Positions 1 to 8,507 of a stretch of 15,000 nt of DNA are shown here, one piece after another. Both the position numbers and the translations under genes were made by a program. The stretch's first letter is position 1; each line of letters opens with the position of its first letter. Below the pieces are notes generated by a model. It searched no databases, was not told where the DNA came from, and worked only from the letters and a program-made list of their open reading frames with translations. Source of the DNA: Chrysomallon squamiferum (lineage: Eukaryota; Mollusca; Gastropoda; Neomphalida; Peltospiridae); assembly GCA_012295275.1 (NCBI GenBank), contig CM022679.1:12046915-12061914 (forward strand). Direction: 5' to 3'.

Positions 1-391
1 GACCAATTCTGGTGGAATATGAGACGAGAAAACATATAAAATCTTCTACGCCGACGCATTTGTCTGAGTCTACAACTTGCCTTGAGCACTCCGAACATAT
101 TTATTCTTGAATAGCGTTTGAGCAGTGTAACTTCACTGATACTGAAATAAAACGCAGCATGAATTATTTACTACAGAACCAAAAAGTCTTCGGTGCAATG
201 GATTGTTTGTCAAAACAGTTTGTAAGAAAACGTTAGGCAGGTACGATATGAAACGAGAAATTTCAGAAATCGAGTACAGTAAGCGTTATGATTTTAACAT
301 TTCATATTTATGACAGGAATAAAGTCGTTGATGTAGAGAAATTAGAGAGTTATGTGATAATTACTGATAAAAACGAATTGTCGAAAGAATT
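1..391. other. AT-rich sequence, no gene seen
   Basis: I see no supported coding frame, RNA gene or clear repeat here. The sequence is moderately AT-rich. The only ATG frame that reaches the end of this stretch (from 288) runs straight into the AAT microsatellite and becomes poly-Ile/Asn, so it is not credible as a gene. Confidence 0.6.
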
Positions 392-460
392 AAAAAAAAT
401 AATAATAATAATAAAAAATAATAATAATAATAATAATAATAAAAACAACAACAATAATAT
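392..460. repeat. (AAT)n / (AAC)n microsatellite
   Basis: An A-rich run passes into AAT trinucleotide repeats interrupted by short A runs, ending in a few AAC units. It is an imperfect simple repeat. Read as protein it gives runs of Ile and Asn, which explains the short open frame across it. Confidence 0.9.
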
Positions 461-959
461 AAAAATTAAATAAGACAGTGAAAAAAAGAAAAAAACAGAT
501 AATAAAATTCTACGAGGATTGACTCTGCGCTTTAAATACTAAGCTTCAGTCTACTTTCCAGTTAATAAAAGTTATTATTTCGATCCTTACAATAAATATT
601 GAATTTAAACAACAACAAAAAAAGCCAACAAAAAACCTCCACATTATACATGGACATAATTATAAACACATATACAAAAAATCCCATAGATACCCACACA
701 CCTTTTTCTCATTTTTGTTTTCTCTGCATCTCCTGCATAACTTCACTCTCTCACTTTGATGTTTGTGATGCCTACAATACATTCCAAGATAATAAACTAT
801 TGGTATTTTGTTGAAATACTTCAATACAGTTTCTCTCCGGCAAAGTGTGAAAACATAGGTCTGTAAGAAGCAGCATCTACGAAGAGCAAAACGTACGAAC
901 TTATCAGAAAAGGTAAATACTATCATTACTTAGTTACTGGGGTTTTTTCCCCCATCATA
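461..959. other. AT-rich sequence, no gene seen
   Basis: The sequence is A-rich with an AACAACAAC stretch near 608-640. Short ATG frames exist on both strands (599-814 on plus, 660-926 on minus). They overlap antisense to each other, match no family I know, and are about the length expected by chance in AT-rich DNA. Confidence 0.5.
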
Positions 960-1440
960 ATGGACTAAACATTTTCAGCTGTTTGAACTCGGGAGGTTAA
1001 ATTTTTGTCTGTACGCTCAGTGCATCGAGAACTGTGCGGAAAAAAGCCAGAACCCGGACTGGAACTAGTAAACCACTGCTTTATAATTAAAATATTAAAA
1101 CAGATTAGCTTTCTGATTTGGGTCGTCACATTTAGTCTGGATGTGAAAACAAAATACCATATCGGCTAATCAACTTCCGTATCAAACACACTCTTTTCGT
1201 TTAATCTATGTCAGGATACGTAGGTCTCAGATGATTTCTAATTGTCACGTTTATATACGTGATATGTGTGAACAACGTGTAACCACGACGATTCAGTTAT
1301 TTCAACATCAAAAAGTCATTTGTCTTCTTGCCACGGCGCAAACTTGGGCGACAAATCTTGCGTTGACTTGTCGCTGAATCGACAAAGCTGATAACACTGA
1401 CGTTAACGTAATTTGTCCAAACTTAAATAAATATTTCTTA
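960..1440. other. Complex-sequence island with ACGT and GACAAAT motif clusters
   Basis: This stretch is GC-richer and less repetitive than its flanks. It contains several ACGT cores between 1218 and 1280, including inverted arms TCACGT (1245-1250) and ACGTGA (1257-1262). It also holds repeated ATTTGTC/GACAAAT and TTGTCG/CGACAA words between 1318 and 1415, and a 10-bp perfect palindrome ACGTTAACGT at 1400-1409. ACAAAG/ACAAAT words resemble HMG-box (SOX/TCF) cores and ACGTG resembles bHLH-PAS cores. No coding frame is convincing. A regulatory role is inferred only from motif density. Confidence 0.3.
1318..1385. repeat. Overlapping short inverted repeats of GACAA/TTGTC
   Basis: ATTTGTC (1318-1324) is inverted as GACAAAT (1350-1356). 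GCGACAA (1348-1354) is inverted as TTGTCGC (1368-1374), with a 13-base loop. TTGTCG (1368-1373) is inverted again as CGACAA (1380-1385), with a 6-base loop. The arm at 1368-1374 can therefore pair either way, giving two mutually exclusive hairpins, or it marks clustered binding sites. Confidence 0.45.
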
Positions 1441-1612
1441 ATTCTAATCTCCTTTGTTTTACTAAGACATTAAAGTCACATTTGCAAATATATATATATA
1501 ATAATGATAATTATTGATACATTGCAGTATTTTAAAGCTAGTTATTTTAAACTTTCAGCAGCATCCCGAAACCACACGACTTTAAAATATAAACCACATC
1601 CTGACAATAATC
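1441..1612. other. AT-rich spacer with short (TA)n
   Basis: AT-rich DNA with a pure TA dinucleotide run at about 1488-1501. No gene-like feature is seen. Confidence 0.6.
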
Positions 1613-1856
1613 TTGAGGAGCAGTCGTAAAGACCAGGGACCATTCATATCACAGTACACTCGATCATTCCGTCTGTTTGTCGTTTTAAGCATTAGCTGGA
1701 CAAATCTGCCACTACAACTTCTTTGGACAAGTTCATACTCTAGTAATGGTCATTCTATTGTTATCTGTCACTTTAATTGGCGCTCTGACACCAATAAGGC
1801 TCAGCTGGTGGTAAATCTTTATGTATTTTCTGACATATCTTTCTTTCTGGTTTCAG

Positions 1857-1967
1857 GGACTGACGGGAACGAGGTTTGGATATAATTTAAAGATGTGTTC
1901 TAGTGGCAAGGCGGTAACGATCTACAGCATGAGACAGTCGTGTTTTTTAAGCTGGTTTCTACATTTC
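1857..1967 (+). other. Candidate internal exon bounded by splice-like signals
   Basis: Upstream there is a textbook intron 3' end: a branch-point-like CTGAC at 1830-1834, a pyrimidine tract, and TTTCAG ending at 1856. Downstream the sequence GTGAGT (1968-1973) fits the donor consensus, although the exon ends in TTC rather than CAG. The interval is 111 bases, exactly 37 codons, and is open in the first frame (begins GLTGTRFGYNLKM, ends SWFLHF). The next stop in that frame is at 1982-1984. I recognise no domain. Good acceptors arise often by chance in pyrimidine-rich DNA, so this stays speculative. The preceding frame from 1613 has no ATG at its start and is not supported. Confidence 0.15.
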
Positions 1968-2097
1968 GTGAGTCGAAATGATTAGAAGGTCATTTGTGCT
2001 ATTAGTCGTATGGAAGCTTACTAATAGACAATCACAAAATGTAAAAGTACCTTGTGCAGAGGGCGAACGAAACAAGAAGGATGGGTCTGAAACTGAA

Positions 2098-2213
2098 AGA
2101 GTGTAATAGAGAGAGACAGAAGAGAAAAAGTATGAGAGAAAGAAAGAGATAGAAAAAGAGAAAGAAAGAGATAGAAACAGAGAAAAAGATAGAGAAAATA
2201 AGAGGGAGGAGTC
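2098..2213. repeat. Purine-rich GA/GAAA tract
   Basis: About 115 bases are almost entirely A and G on the plus strand. A 20-base GAGAAAGAAAGAGATAGAAA unit occurs twice, at 2136-2155 and 2158-2177 (22-bp spacing). Homopurine tracts of this kind can form triplex DNA. The minus-strand frame over it (2021-2218) reads as a Phe/Leu/Ser-rich low-complexity peptide and is not a credible protein. Confidence 0.85.
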
Positions 2214-2619
2214 TCCATTATCTAAATTATTTAAAAGTTATTTAATTATATCTATTACTGCATTATTATATTTTGATATCTTTTCTTTCAAAAGGCCTAG
2301 GATTTCAAGTATCGAAAAAAAAAAAAAAAAATACACATAAAAGAATAGGAATGAGTATTCATTCTGTAAATCACTATTTTTCATACTTTCATCGACCAGT
2401 TCGCCCTTAAATTAATCCGTGTTGCAATATCAATCGAATATTAAAACATAGATCTTGTGAGAAGTCTGAACGTTTTTAACAAACATAAGTAAAATATTAG
2501 TTCTGTTAAATGTTTCTAATAAGGAAGGAAATCTAGAATTTCATACATTAAAGGAAAATTTACTGTGGTGAGAGAGCTATTGAATAACGCATTATGCATT
2601 TATAACAAATAGTGTCTGG
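2214..2619. other. AT-rich spacer with poly(A) run
   Basis: AT-rich DNA with a poly(A) run of 17 bases at 2315-2331. I see no gene, RNA or mobile element boundary here. Confidence 0.6.
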
Positions 2620-2935
2620 CTCCAGTTTAATGGGACAGATTGAACCAGTGGGGTTCTGTATACGGGTTTGATAAACGAGGATAGTATAGGGGCACGACGG
2701 GTATAACTTGCCTTGCTAATTAAGACGAACATTAGTGCGCTCCAGTAGAGGAGATTTTTCTGTCTGTCATTAAGACGACTGGTAGGTCTCGCTCACGACT
2801 GTTTCCCATCCATCAACGACAGCAGGGTGCACTGAAGGCATCAGTCGATCTGCGAACTCAATGCAGGATTCCGGTCTATGATTCGTCATTGTGTGTCACG
2901 TGCCGCAAACGTTTATACAGTCTACGTAATACAAA
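2620..2935. other. GC-richer island, candidate regulatory element
   Basis: The stretch is clearly more complex than its flanks and has no long open frame. It carries a 10-bp direct repeat ATTAAGACGA at 2719-2728 and 2769-2778, exactly 50 bp apart. GAACC (2642-2646) is inverted as GGTTC (2652-2656), and there is a canonical E-box TCACGTG at 2896-2902. CACGTG flanked by T is the class bound by USF/MITF/MYC-type bHLH-zip factors. Function is inferred from motifs only. Confidence 0.3.
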
Positions 2936-3000
2936 ATCATTTTTTAATATTTTTTTTGTTTGTTTTGTTTTGGCTTTGTTTGTGCATTGTTTCTGTTGTC
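2936..3000. repeat. T-rich (TTTG)n-like low-complexity tract
   Basis: Runs of T interspersed with single G form an imperfect TTTG/TTTTG pattern. It could be an eroded poly(A) tail on the minus strand, but no element body is recognisable next to it. Confidence 0.6.
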
Positions 3001-3639
3001 GTGGGGAATAATATGTTGTAAAACATGTTGTAGTTTGTCTTTGTTATCATTGTTTAAAATAATAACCTCCACTGAGAAAAACCAGCTGCGGGTAAAGCTG
3101 TAGATGTATACAATGTCAAAAATAATTATAAACGTGTCTATTGTTGTTTTGTTTTTTATTGTAAGCGTATTTATTTACATGCTGATCGGATTTGAATTTA
3201 CATTCTAATAAACAGATTAGAAAAGAGTTGTTTCGCATTAATATTCCATTCACCAATAAATAATTTTTTTGAACAAGGTCCAGACCGAGGTTTGTATAAC
3301 CTGAATCGAAAACTTTGTTAAAGAAAAAAACTATGCAGAGCATTATATATCTCTGACAACATAGGGAATAAGATCCTTGTTTATCCCGATAAGACTTCTC
3401 CTCGATAGACATAAACCTGCATTAATCAATGGTATTTTTCCTGCATATATTTCTTTCTCTCACTTAAAATTTTGATACATGCCTTCTGAAATTGTGGTAC
3501 TATAAGCAAATATATCTAAAATAGCCTAAACTGACTATAGATATAAAAATAATAATTTAGAAATTCGGTTTCTGTTAAATATGTAACTTTTTTTTTATTA
3601 TCATTATTTCATAAACAGCTTACACTTTTACCACTGTAT
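3001..3639. other. AT-rich sequence, no gene seen
   Basis: The largest frame is on the minus strand at 3116-3412 (98 codons). It has AT-biased, Asn/Lys/Tyr-rich composition and no recognisable domain. It is not supported as a gene, because frames of this length occur by chance a few times in a window this size. A T-rich run lies at 3588-3597. Confidence 0.5.
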
Positions 3640-4070
3640 GAGAAAATCTGCGTGGTGGTGTATTCGAACGTCACTTGTATAACCGATTTAACAAGACAAT
3701 CCTTCCTAGCAAGCAGAAATGTTCTGCCAAGTATTATTAAAAGATTATGAAAATGCCAATGTTCGCCTAATCTTGCCGTTATAACAGCTTTGGAGGTATT
3801 AATTCAGCCGACTAGCGACCCGAGTGAAATTTATTCCGACAAGTGAACTTAATTGCTGTTTAACCATTCTGTTGCGGTAAACAAGCGTGTGCCAATCGAC
3901 GATTACTAAATTAAAACGCGGTAGATTAAACACGGATTTAGTTTTGCAAATTACATACGGCAGTTTAGTCACTGATAAATATGCGCAGCCCTAAATAGGA
4001 CTTGTTTGGATATGTCTCCCAGTGGTCATGAGATTGTGTGAGCAGGTGGCAAATGATTTTCCATTGTCCT
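3640..4070. other. Complex-sequence island with homeodomain/POU-like cores
   Basis: This region is less repetitive than its surroundings and has no open frame of note. It contains CAAGTG (3840-3845, NK2-type core), TTAATTG (3849-3855, homeodomain-type) and TGCAAAT (3945-3951, partial POU octamer, inside TTTTGCAAATTA). Each word is common on its own, so this is only a weak candidate for a regulatory element. Confidence 0.2.
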
Positions 4071-4258
4071 TCAGATTTATATATTTACATCATCAGAAAG
4101 GTACAAAGAAAATAAAGACATACTTCATTTATTAGTATTTGGACTGCTTGGATAAATACCCATAATTATGTTAAATAAAAATCAGAAACAAAAAGAACAG
4201 ATAAAAGTCAAAGCAAATGGAAAAATATAATCAGGAATAAAGAAACAAGCCATATATA

Positions 4259-4320
4259 AATACATACATTCATACATAATACATACACCCATACATACAT
4301 ACATACACACACTCACACAG
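4259..4320. repeat. (ATAC)n / (CA)n microsatellite
   Basis: An interrupted ATAC tetranucleotide array with CATT and CACC variants grades into ACAC at its end. It is the same repeat class, in the opposite orientation, as the GTAT arrays further along. Confidence 0.85.
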
Positions 4321-5299
<979 letters not shown>

Positions 5300-5585
5300 A
5301 GTCTGTATTTGTTCTCTCTTCTTGTACCGTCACAACCAAACTGTATTCGTTTTGATGTAGCGATCGACATCAAAGACATGTCTTCGTTTGTCCACAGTTG
5401 CAAAGGCAGCCATGTTTCTAAATGGCTATTTCTCACCGACACCTGTACACAAAAGATGCAAAGCCAACAGGTTTTAATTTGTGACTTCCAACGACTCTAA
5501 ATTGTCATTTACGGCATTTGTGCCAGCTTTATGGGAATAACACTCGGCAAGATCAAAGGAGCCGGGTGACAGGTAATGGTGCTTA
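5300..5585. promoter_or_regulatory. Candidate regulatory island with perfect TCF/LEF site
   Basis: A GC-richer stretch next to the duplicated octamer element. AGATCAAAGG at 5550-5559 matches the full TCF/LEF consensus used by Wnt/beta-catenin target enhancers. TGACAGGT (5567-5574) follows, and GCCAT (5409-5413) is inverted as ATGGC (5422-5426). A 63-codon ATG frame at 5309-5500 has no recognisable domain and is not called. The regulatory role is inferred from motif quality and clustering. Confidence 0.3.
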
Positions 5586-5793
5586 TAGAGGTTACAGCTA
5601 ATTCCAAGATGACAAAGCCTGACAGAATTGCAGACAGATGATATTACTCTACACAGTGGCTGTTAAATTGATTTGCATGAAGTTTTAGTTCTTTTCTTTT
5701 CTAAAACACTGCTGTCCATCGTTCTTTGTTCGGTTTGAATTTATTGCAAACATATTTTATGAATGATTTAAAAAGCAACGTCAAGAGAAGATC
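5586..5793. repeat. Unit A of diverged tandem duplication (POU octamer)
   Basis: This unit aligns by eye with the unit immediately downstream (offset 199-208 bp). Matching blocks in order are TAGAGG (5586), CAGATGATATT (5635-5645), ATTTGCATGA (5671-5680), TTCTTTTC (5689-5696), TAAAAC (5702-5707), CTTTGTT (5724-5730), TTGAA (5735-5739) and TTTATTGC (5740-5747). The block containing the octamer ATTTGCAT is identical in both units. Similarity fades after about 5750, so the 3' part of the unit is less certain. Stops interrupt the frame corresponding to the one open in unit B, which argues against a coding duplication. Confidence 0.6.
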
Positions 5794-5995
5794 TAGAGGA
5801 GATTAAATTCAGGATTACTCAAACAAACTACCCCAGATGATATTTCCTTAAACACCTTTGGTGTAAAGTCAATTTGCATGAGTTTTCCATTTCTTTTCCC
5901 TTTAAAACTTTACTACCTTCCTGCGCTTTGTTGCTTGAAAATTTATTGCCACGGTTTAAGGGTAAAAACATCACAACAATTAACCTCATCTGGCT
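5794..5995. repeat. Unit B of diverged tandem duplication (POU octamer)
   Basis: The second copy carries the same ordered blocks: TAGAGG (5794), CAGATGATATT (5834-5844), ATTTGCATGA (5872-5881), TTCTTTTC (5891-5898), TAAAAC (5903-5908), CTTTGTT (5926-5932), TTGAA (5935-5939) and TTTATTGC (5942-5949). Spacing between blocks differs from unit A by only a few bases. A minus-strand frame (5828-6016, 62 codons) is open in this unit but not in unit A, so it is probably incidental. I found no convincing third unit on either side. Confidence 0.6.
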
Positions 5996-6535
5996 GGGGT
6001 GAAAGCACACTGACATAAATCTTTAGCATACTTTTTTTTTGTGTTTTCTCTGGCTTTCCAGTTAAAAAAACTCAAAATTTATAGTTCTCTAAAGCTTTTG
6101 AAGAAGGCGGTTTTTATTTAGAAAATACTAAAATGAAACTGTATGTATTGTACAGTAAATGTAAAGTCTCGTTTAAAAACAGACTGCAATTGCTTTTGAC
6201 TTTTTTCTGGGTTTTTTACAATTACTATTTGAAAGACAGTCTTAAAATGTAGATTATGGGTCATATTACATTTTATGTTTGTGAAAATTCCATGACAGAC
6301 GTGAACAAAAAAAAATAATATGCGTTGAAAAAGATAGCTGAGTATTGAAAGAAAGCATTTAGAATTTATGGGCGATAATGCATTCTGTTTCTAGTTTTTT
6401 CCTTTCTTTCCTTTTTTTATTTTAAAAATACATATTTTTAAACTGTTTATATAATATCATGTAAAGATAATTAAGTGACAAGTATGACAAGGTATTTGTT
6501 TATACGTGCATTTGAGTGTGCCTTTATGTTAAGGT
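5996..6535. other. AT-rich sequence with T tracts, no gene seen
   Basis: A strong pyrimidine tract (about 6031-6058) ends in CCAG at 6058-6061 and looks like a 3' splice site. The following frame closes after about 19 Lys/Leu-rich codons, so no exon is supported. The rest is AT-rich with A/T runs. Confidence 0.5.
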
Positions 6536-6700
6536 ATGTGTATATATGTGTGTATTTATATGTATATATGCATGCATGTATATACGTATTTATATGTATA
6601 TATGCATGCATACATGTATGTATGTATGTATGTATGTATGTATGCATGCATGCATGTACGTATGAATGAATACATATATAGTATATATGTACATACGTAC
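6536..6700. repeat. Degenerate (GTAT)n array with internal 34-bp duplication
   Basis: The array alternates TATATG, GCATGCAT and pure GTAT stretches. A 26-base segment at 6552-6577 recurs exactly at 6586-6611, giving a 34-bp tandem unit. Pure GTAT units follow at about 6613-6644. All frames here on both strands are repeat-encoded (Cys-Met-Tyr-Val on plus, Thr-His-Ile-Tyr on minus) and are not genes. Confidence 0.9.
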
Positions 6701-7209
6701 GTTTGTCTTTTGTACTGAAATATGATTTGCATCTGGTACAACTAGAAGTAACGATATTTATTTCATAATTATTACATTTGAGGTCTATACTGGTCATTAT
6801 TACCTTTATACCATCAGTACAATGTTAAATAAACAGACATACATACGAACAAACAACCTCAGTGAGTGTTCATTGAGTGTTCATATATTTATTTAATCAT
6901 AGAATGTGTTAATGTTAACGGCTATGCTTTCAAAAACAATTCCACCTTGTTACACAACTGAAAGGTTTGTTTGTTCTTAATAACCAGGCTGACAGCACGA
7001 CTGAATTATACCTCCACAATGCGTGTAAATTTAGATCATACTTTATTTTTGAAAAAAACTGAATACCGTTTTGTCTGAGGGATTTTGAATCATCATGATA
7101 AAAATAATATATCGAGGTGAAATTTACTGCTATTGTTAATAGAACATGTACTGTTGTTTCAGCTATTACGATTATTACTCTGTACTGTTGCTATTACTAA
7201 TTATATTAT
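6701..7209. other. AT-rich spacer, nothing recognisable
   Basis: An octamer word ATTTGCAT lies at 6725-6732. GTGTTCATTGAGTGTTCAT near 6867-6884 is a short direct repeat. No coding frame, RNA or mobile element is supported. Confidence 0.5.
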
Positions 7210-7246
7210 CTTCTTCTTCTTCTTCTTCTTCTTCTTATTATTATTA
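7210..7246. repeat. (CTT)9 then (ATT)n microsatellite
   Basis: Nine pure CTT units (7210-7236) are followed by three ATT units. Confidence 0.95.
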
Positions 7247-7393
7247 ACAACGATTAGCATGTGTCTATTATGATAATTATCAGGAAGTTAACAGGTACAA
7301 TATTTTGTATTTCAACACTTCTCCAATAATAAACCGGAATCTGTTCTAAAGTAGCCCATACAAGTTGGTATATTACGATTACGTTATTTTTAC

Positions 7394-7466
7394 ACACAAA
7401 CAACAACAATAGCAACAGCAGCAGTAGCAACAACAACAGCAGCAGCAAAAACAACAACAACAATAA
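7394..7466. repeat. (CAA)n / (CAG)n microsatellite
   Basis: An imperfect CAA array with CAG, TAG and AAA interruptions. On the minus strand it reads as Val/Ala/Leu runs that look like a transmembrane segment. That apparent helix is a product of the repeat. Confidence 0.92.
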
Positions 7467-7479
7467 ATAACCTTAAAAA

Positions 7480-7711
7480 ATTTGATGAAAATGTTTCATT
7501 AGTATTATCCAAATCCCAAAAATACGTTTCTGTTGCTTCATAATAATGGCCCATTAATATATCATTTGGGTCTAACGAGACATTCGTCACGAGTGGAATT
7601 GATTCAATCTGACATTTTATGTCCACTGGGCGTGTTATTATTAGCTGTTTGGGACATCTGTCATAACTGCTTCGGGATAAACCACGCATGCGTGAGAACA
7701 GGACGTGACAA
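7480..7711 (-). other. Candidate minus-strand exon, unrecognised
   Basis: The non-repeat part of a minus-strand open frame reads PKQLIITRPVDIKCQIESIP and later ETYFWDLDNTNETF, with potential N-glycosylation sites NVS and NET. On the minus strand it is preceded by an acceptor-like ATTCTAG and ends at AAG followed by GTTATT, a weak donor-like match just before the CAA repeat. One loose reading is half of an immunoglobulin-like domain, with a Cys in a beta-strand-like setting and a Trp later. The Cys-Trp spacing is too long for a standard Ig fold, so I do not assign a family. An ATG lies in the palindrome at 7683-7694. It may simply be a chance frame. Confidence 0.17.
7683..7694. promoter_or_regulatory. 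12-bp perfect palindrome, NRF1-like
   Basis: CACGCATGCGTG is a perfect 12-base palindrome. Its GCATGC core with flanking CG resembles the NRF1 palindrome (YGCGCAYGCGCR) with the outer bases changed. The minus-strand ATG of the frame described at 7480-7711 sits inside it. Confidence 0.3.
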
Positions 7712-7735
7712 CTAGAATATTTCTACACGAGCATC

Positions 7736-7936
7736 AATTCCAATTAGCAGTAATTCTTTTGATGAAAACGATTATTTACTAGAAATGTCAAACATTTTAA
7801 TTTAAAATTTTTAAATAATTTATCCACATGCATACACAAGTAGACATGTACACACGCATGCATACACGCAGTCAAGCATTTTTTGAATACTAATTTGCTA
7901 ATGCGACTGTACTAAAGAACAACACTATAACTTCAT
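7736..7936. other. AT-rich spacer with short CATA/CACG repeats
   Basis: AT-rich DNA with an eroded CATG/CATA/CACG tract around 7828-7870. No gene-like feature is seen. Confidence 0.55.
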
Positions 7937-8083
7937 CTGCTACCTCTGCTACTACTGCTACTGCTACTACTATTACTATTACTACAGCTGCTGCTAGTAC
8001 TACTAATAATACTACCTTCTATACCACCACTGTCACCGTTGCTACAATGGCAACAATAATATTGCTGTTATTACTGCTACTAT
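7937..8083. repeat. Imperfect trinucleotide (CTA/CTG/ATT)n tract
   Basis: About 150 bases of interrupted ACT, GCT, ATT and ACC trinucleotides. The period-3 pattern is clear but no unit stays pure for long. Confidence 0.8.
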
Positions 8084-8507
8084 TTCTGATGGGAAGAAAG
8101 AAGTTCATATATCGGCAATTGATTTAACATGGTATCATAATTCACAGGAATTTTAGATGAGAAATTTAGTTATTTCAAAACTGTTTCAAGTTACCACCCC
8201 AGTTAAAATAATTTTAAAAAATAGGCACTGACTATTATATTTGCAAAATTTCTTAGAAGGCAACAGATACTTAATTTAATTTAATTTAATTACATTTATT
8301 ACAATTTCCCATAACTTTTTTTTTTTTTTTTTTACACTTCATTTGTTTGAGGTCCTTTTATGAGCAGACACCACTGAGTAATTTAGTGTACATTCTCGTT
8401 CACATGCAATATCATTTACATGTCTGACCTTCTGATTCAACAGCAGGTTATGTTTTATCTTAGCTTTTTGATGGAATATTATGAAATGCAGATATCTTTT
8501 TCTGTAA
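8084..8507. other. AT-rich spacer with (TTAAT)4 and poly(T)
   Basis: TTAAT is repeated four times at 8271-8290, and a poly(T) run of 18 lies at 8316-8333. No element body ending in the T run is recognisable and no coding frame is supported. Confidence 0.6.

Noticed and set aside
3116-3412. 98-codon minus frame
   Set aside because: AT-biased, low-information peptide with no recognisable domain; this length is expected by chance a few times in an AT-rich 15-kb window.
3655-3700. ATTCGAAC word as a reversed tRNA B-box of a SINE
   Set aside because: Only part of the B-box matches and no A-box lies at the right distance, so neither a tRNA gene nor a tRNA-derived SINE is supported.
6031-6118. Strong acceptor-like tract as the start of an exon
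   Set aside because: The following frames close within about 20 codons of Lys/Leu-rich, AT-driven sequence.
5996-6120. Possible third unit of the octamer duplication
   Set aside because: Only a loose GCATAC and T-rich similarity; no octamer, and the ordered blocks are missing.
6471-6797. 108-codon minus frame and overlapping plus frames
   Set aside because: All are products of the GTAT array; the peptides are His-Thr-Ile-Tyr or Cys-Met-Tyr-Val repeats.
7254-7463. Minus-strand Leu-rich hydrophobic frame resembling a signal or membrane segment
   Set aside because: The Leu run is the CAA/CAG repeat read on the complementary strand.
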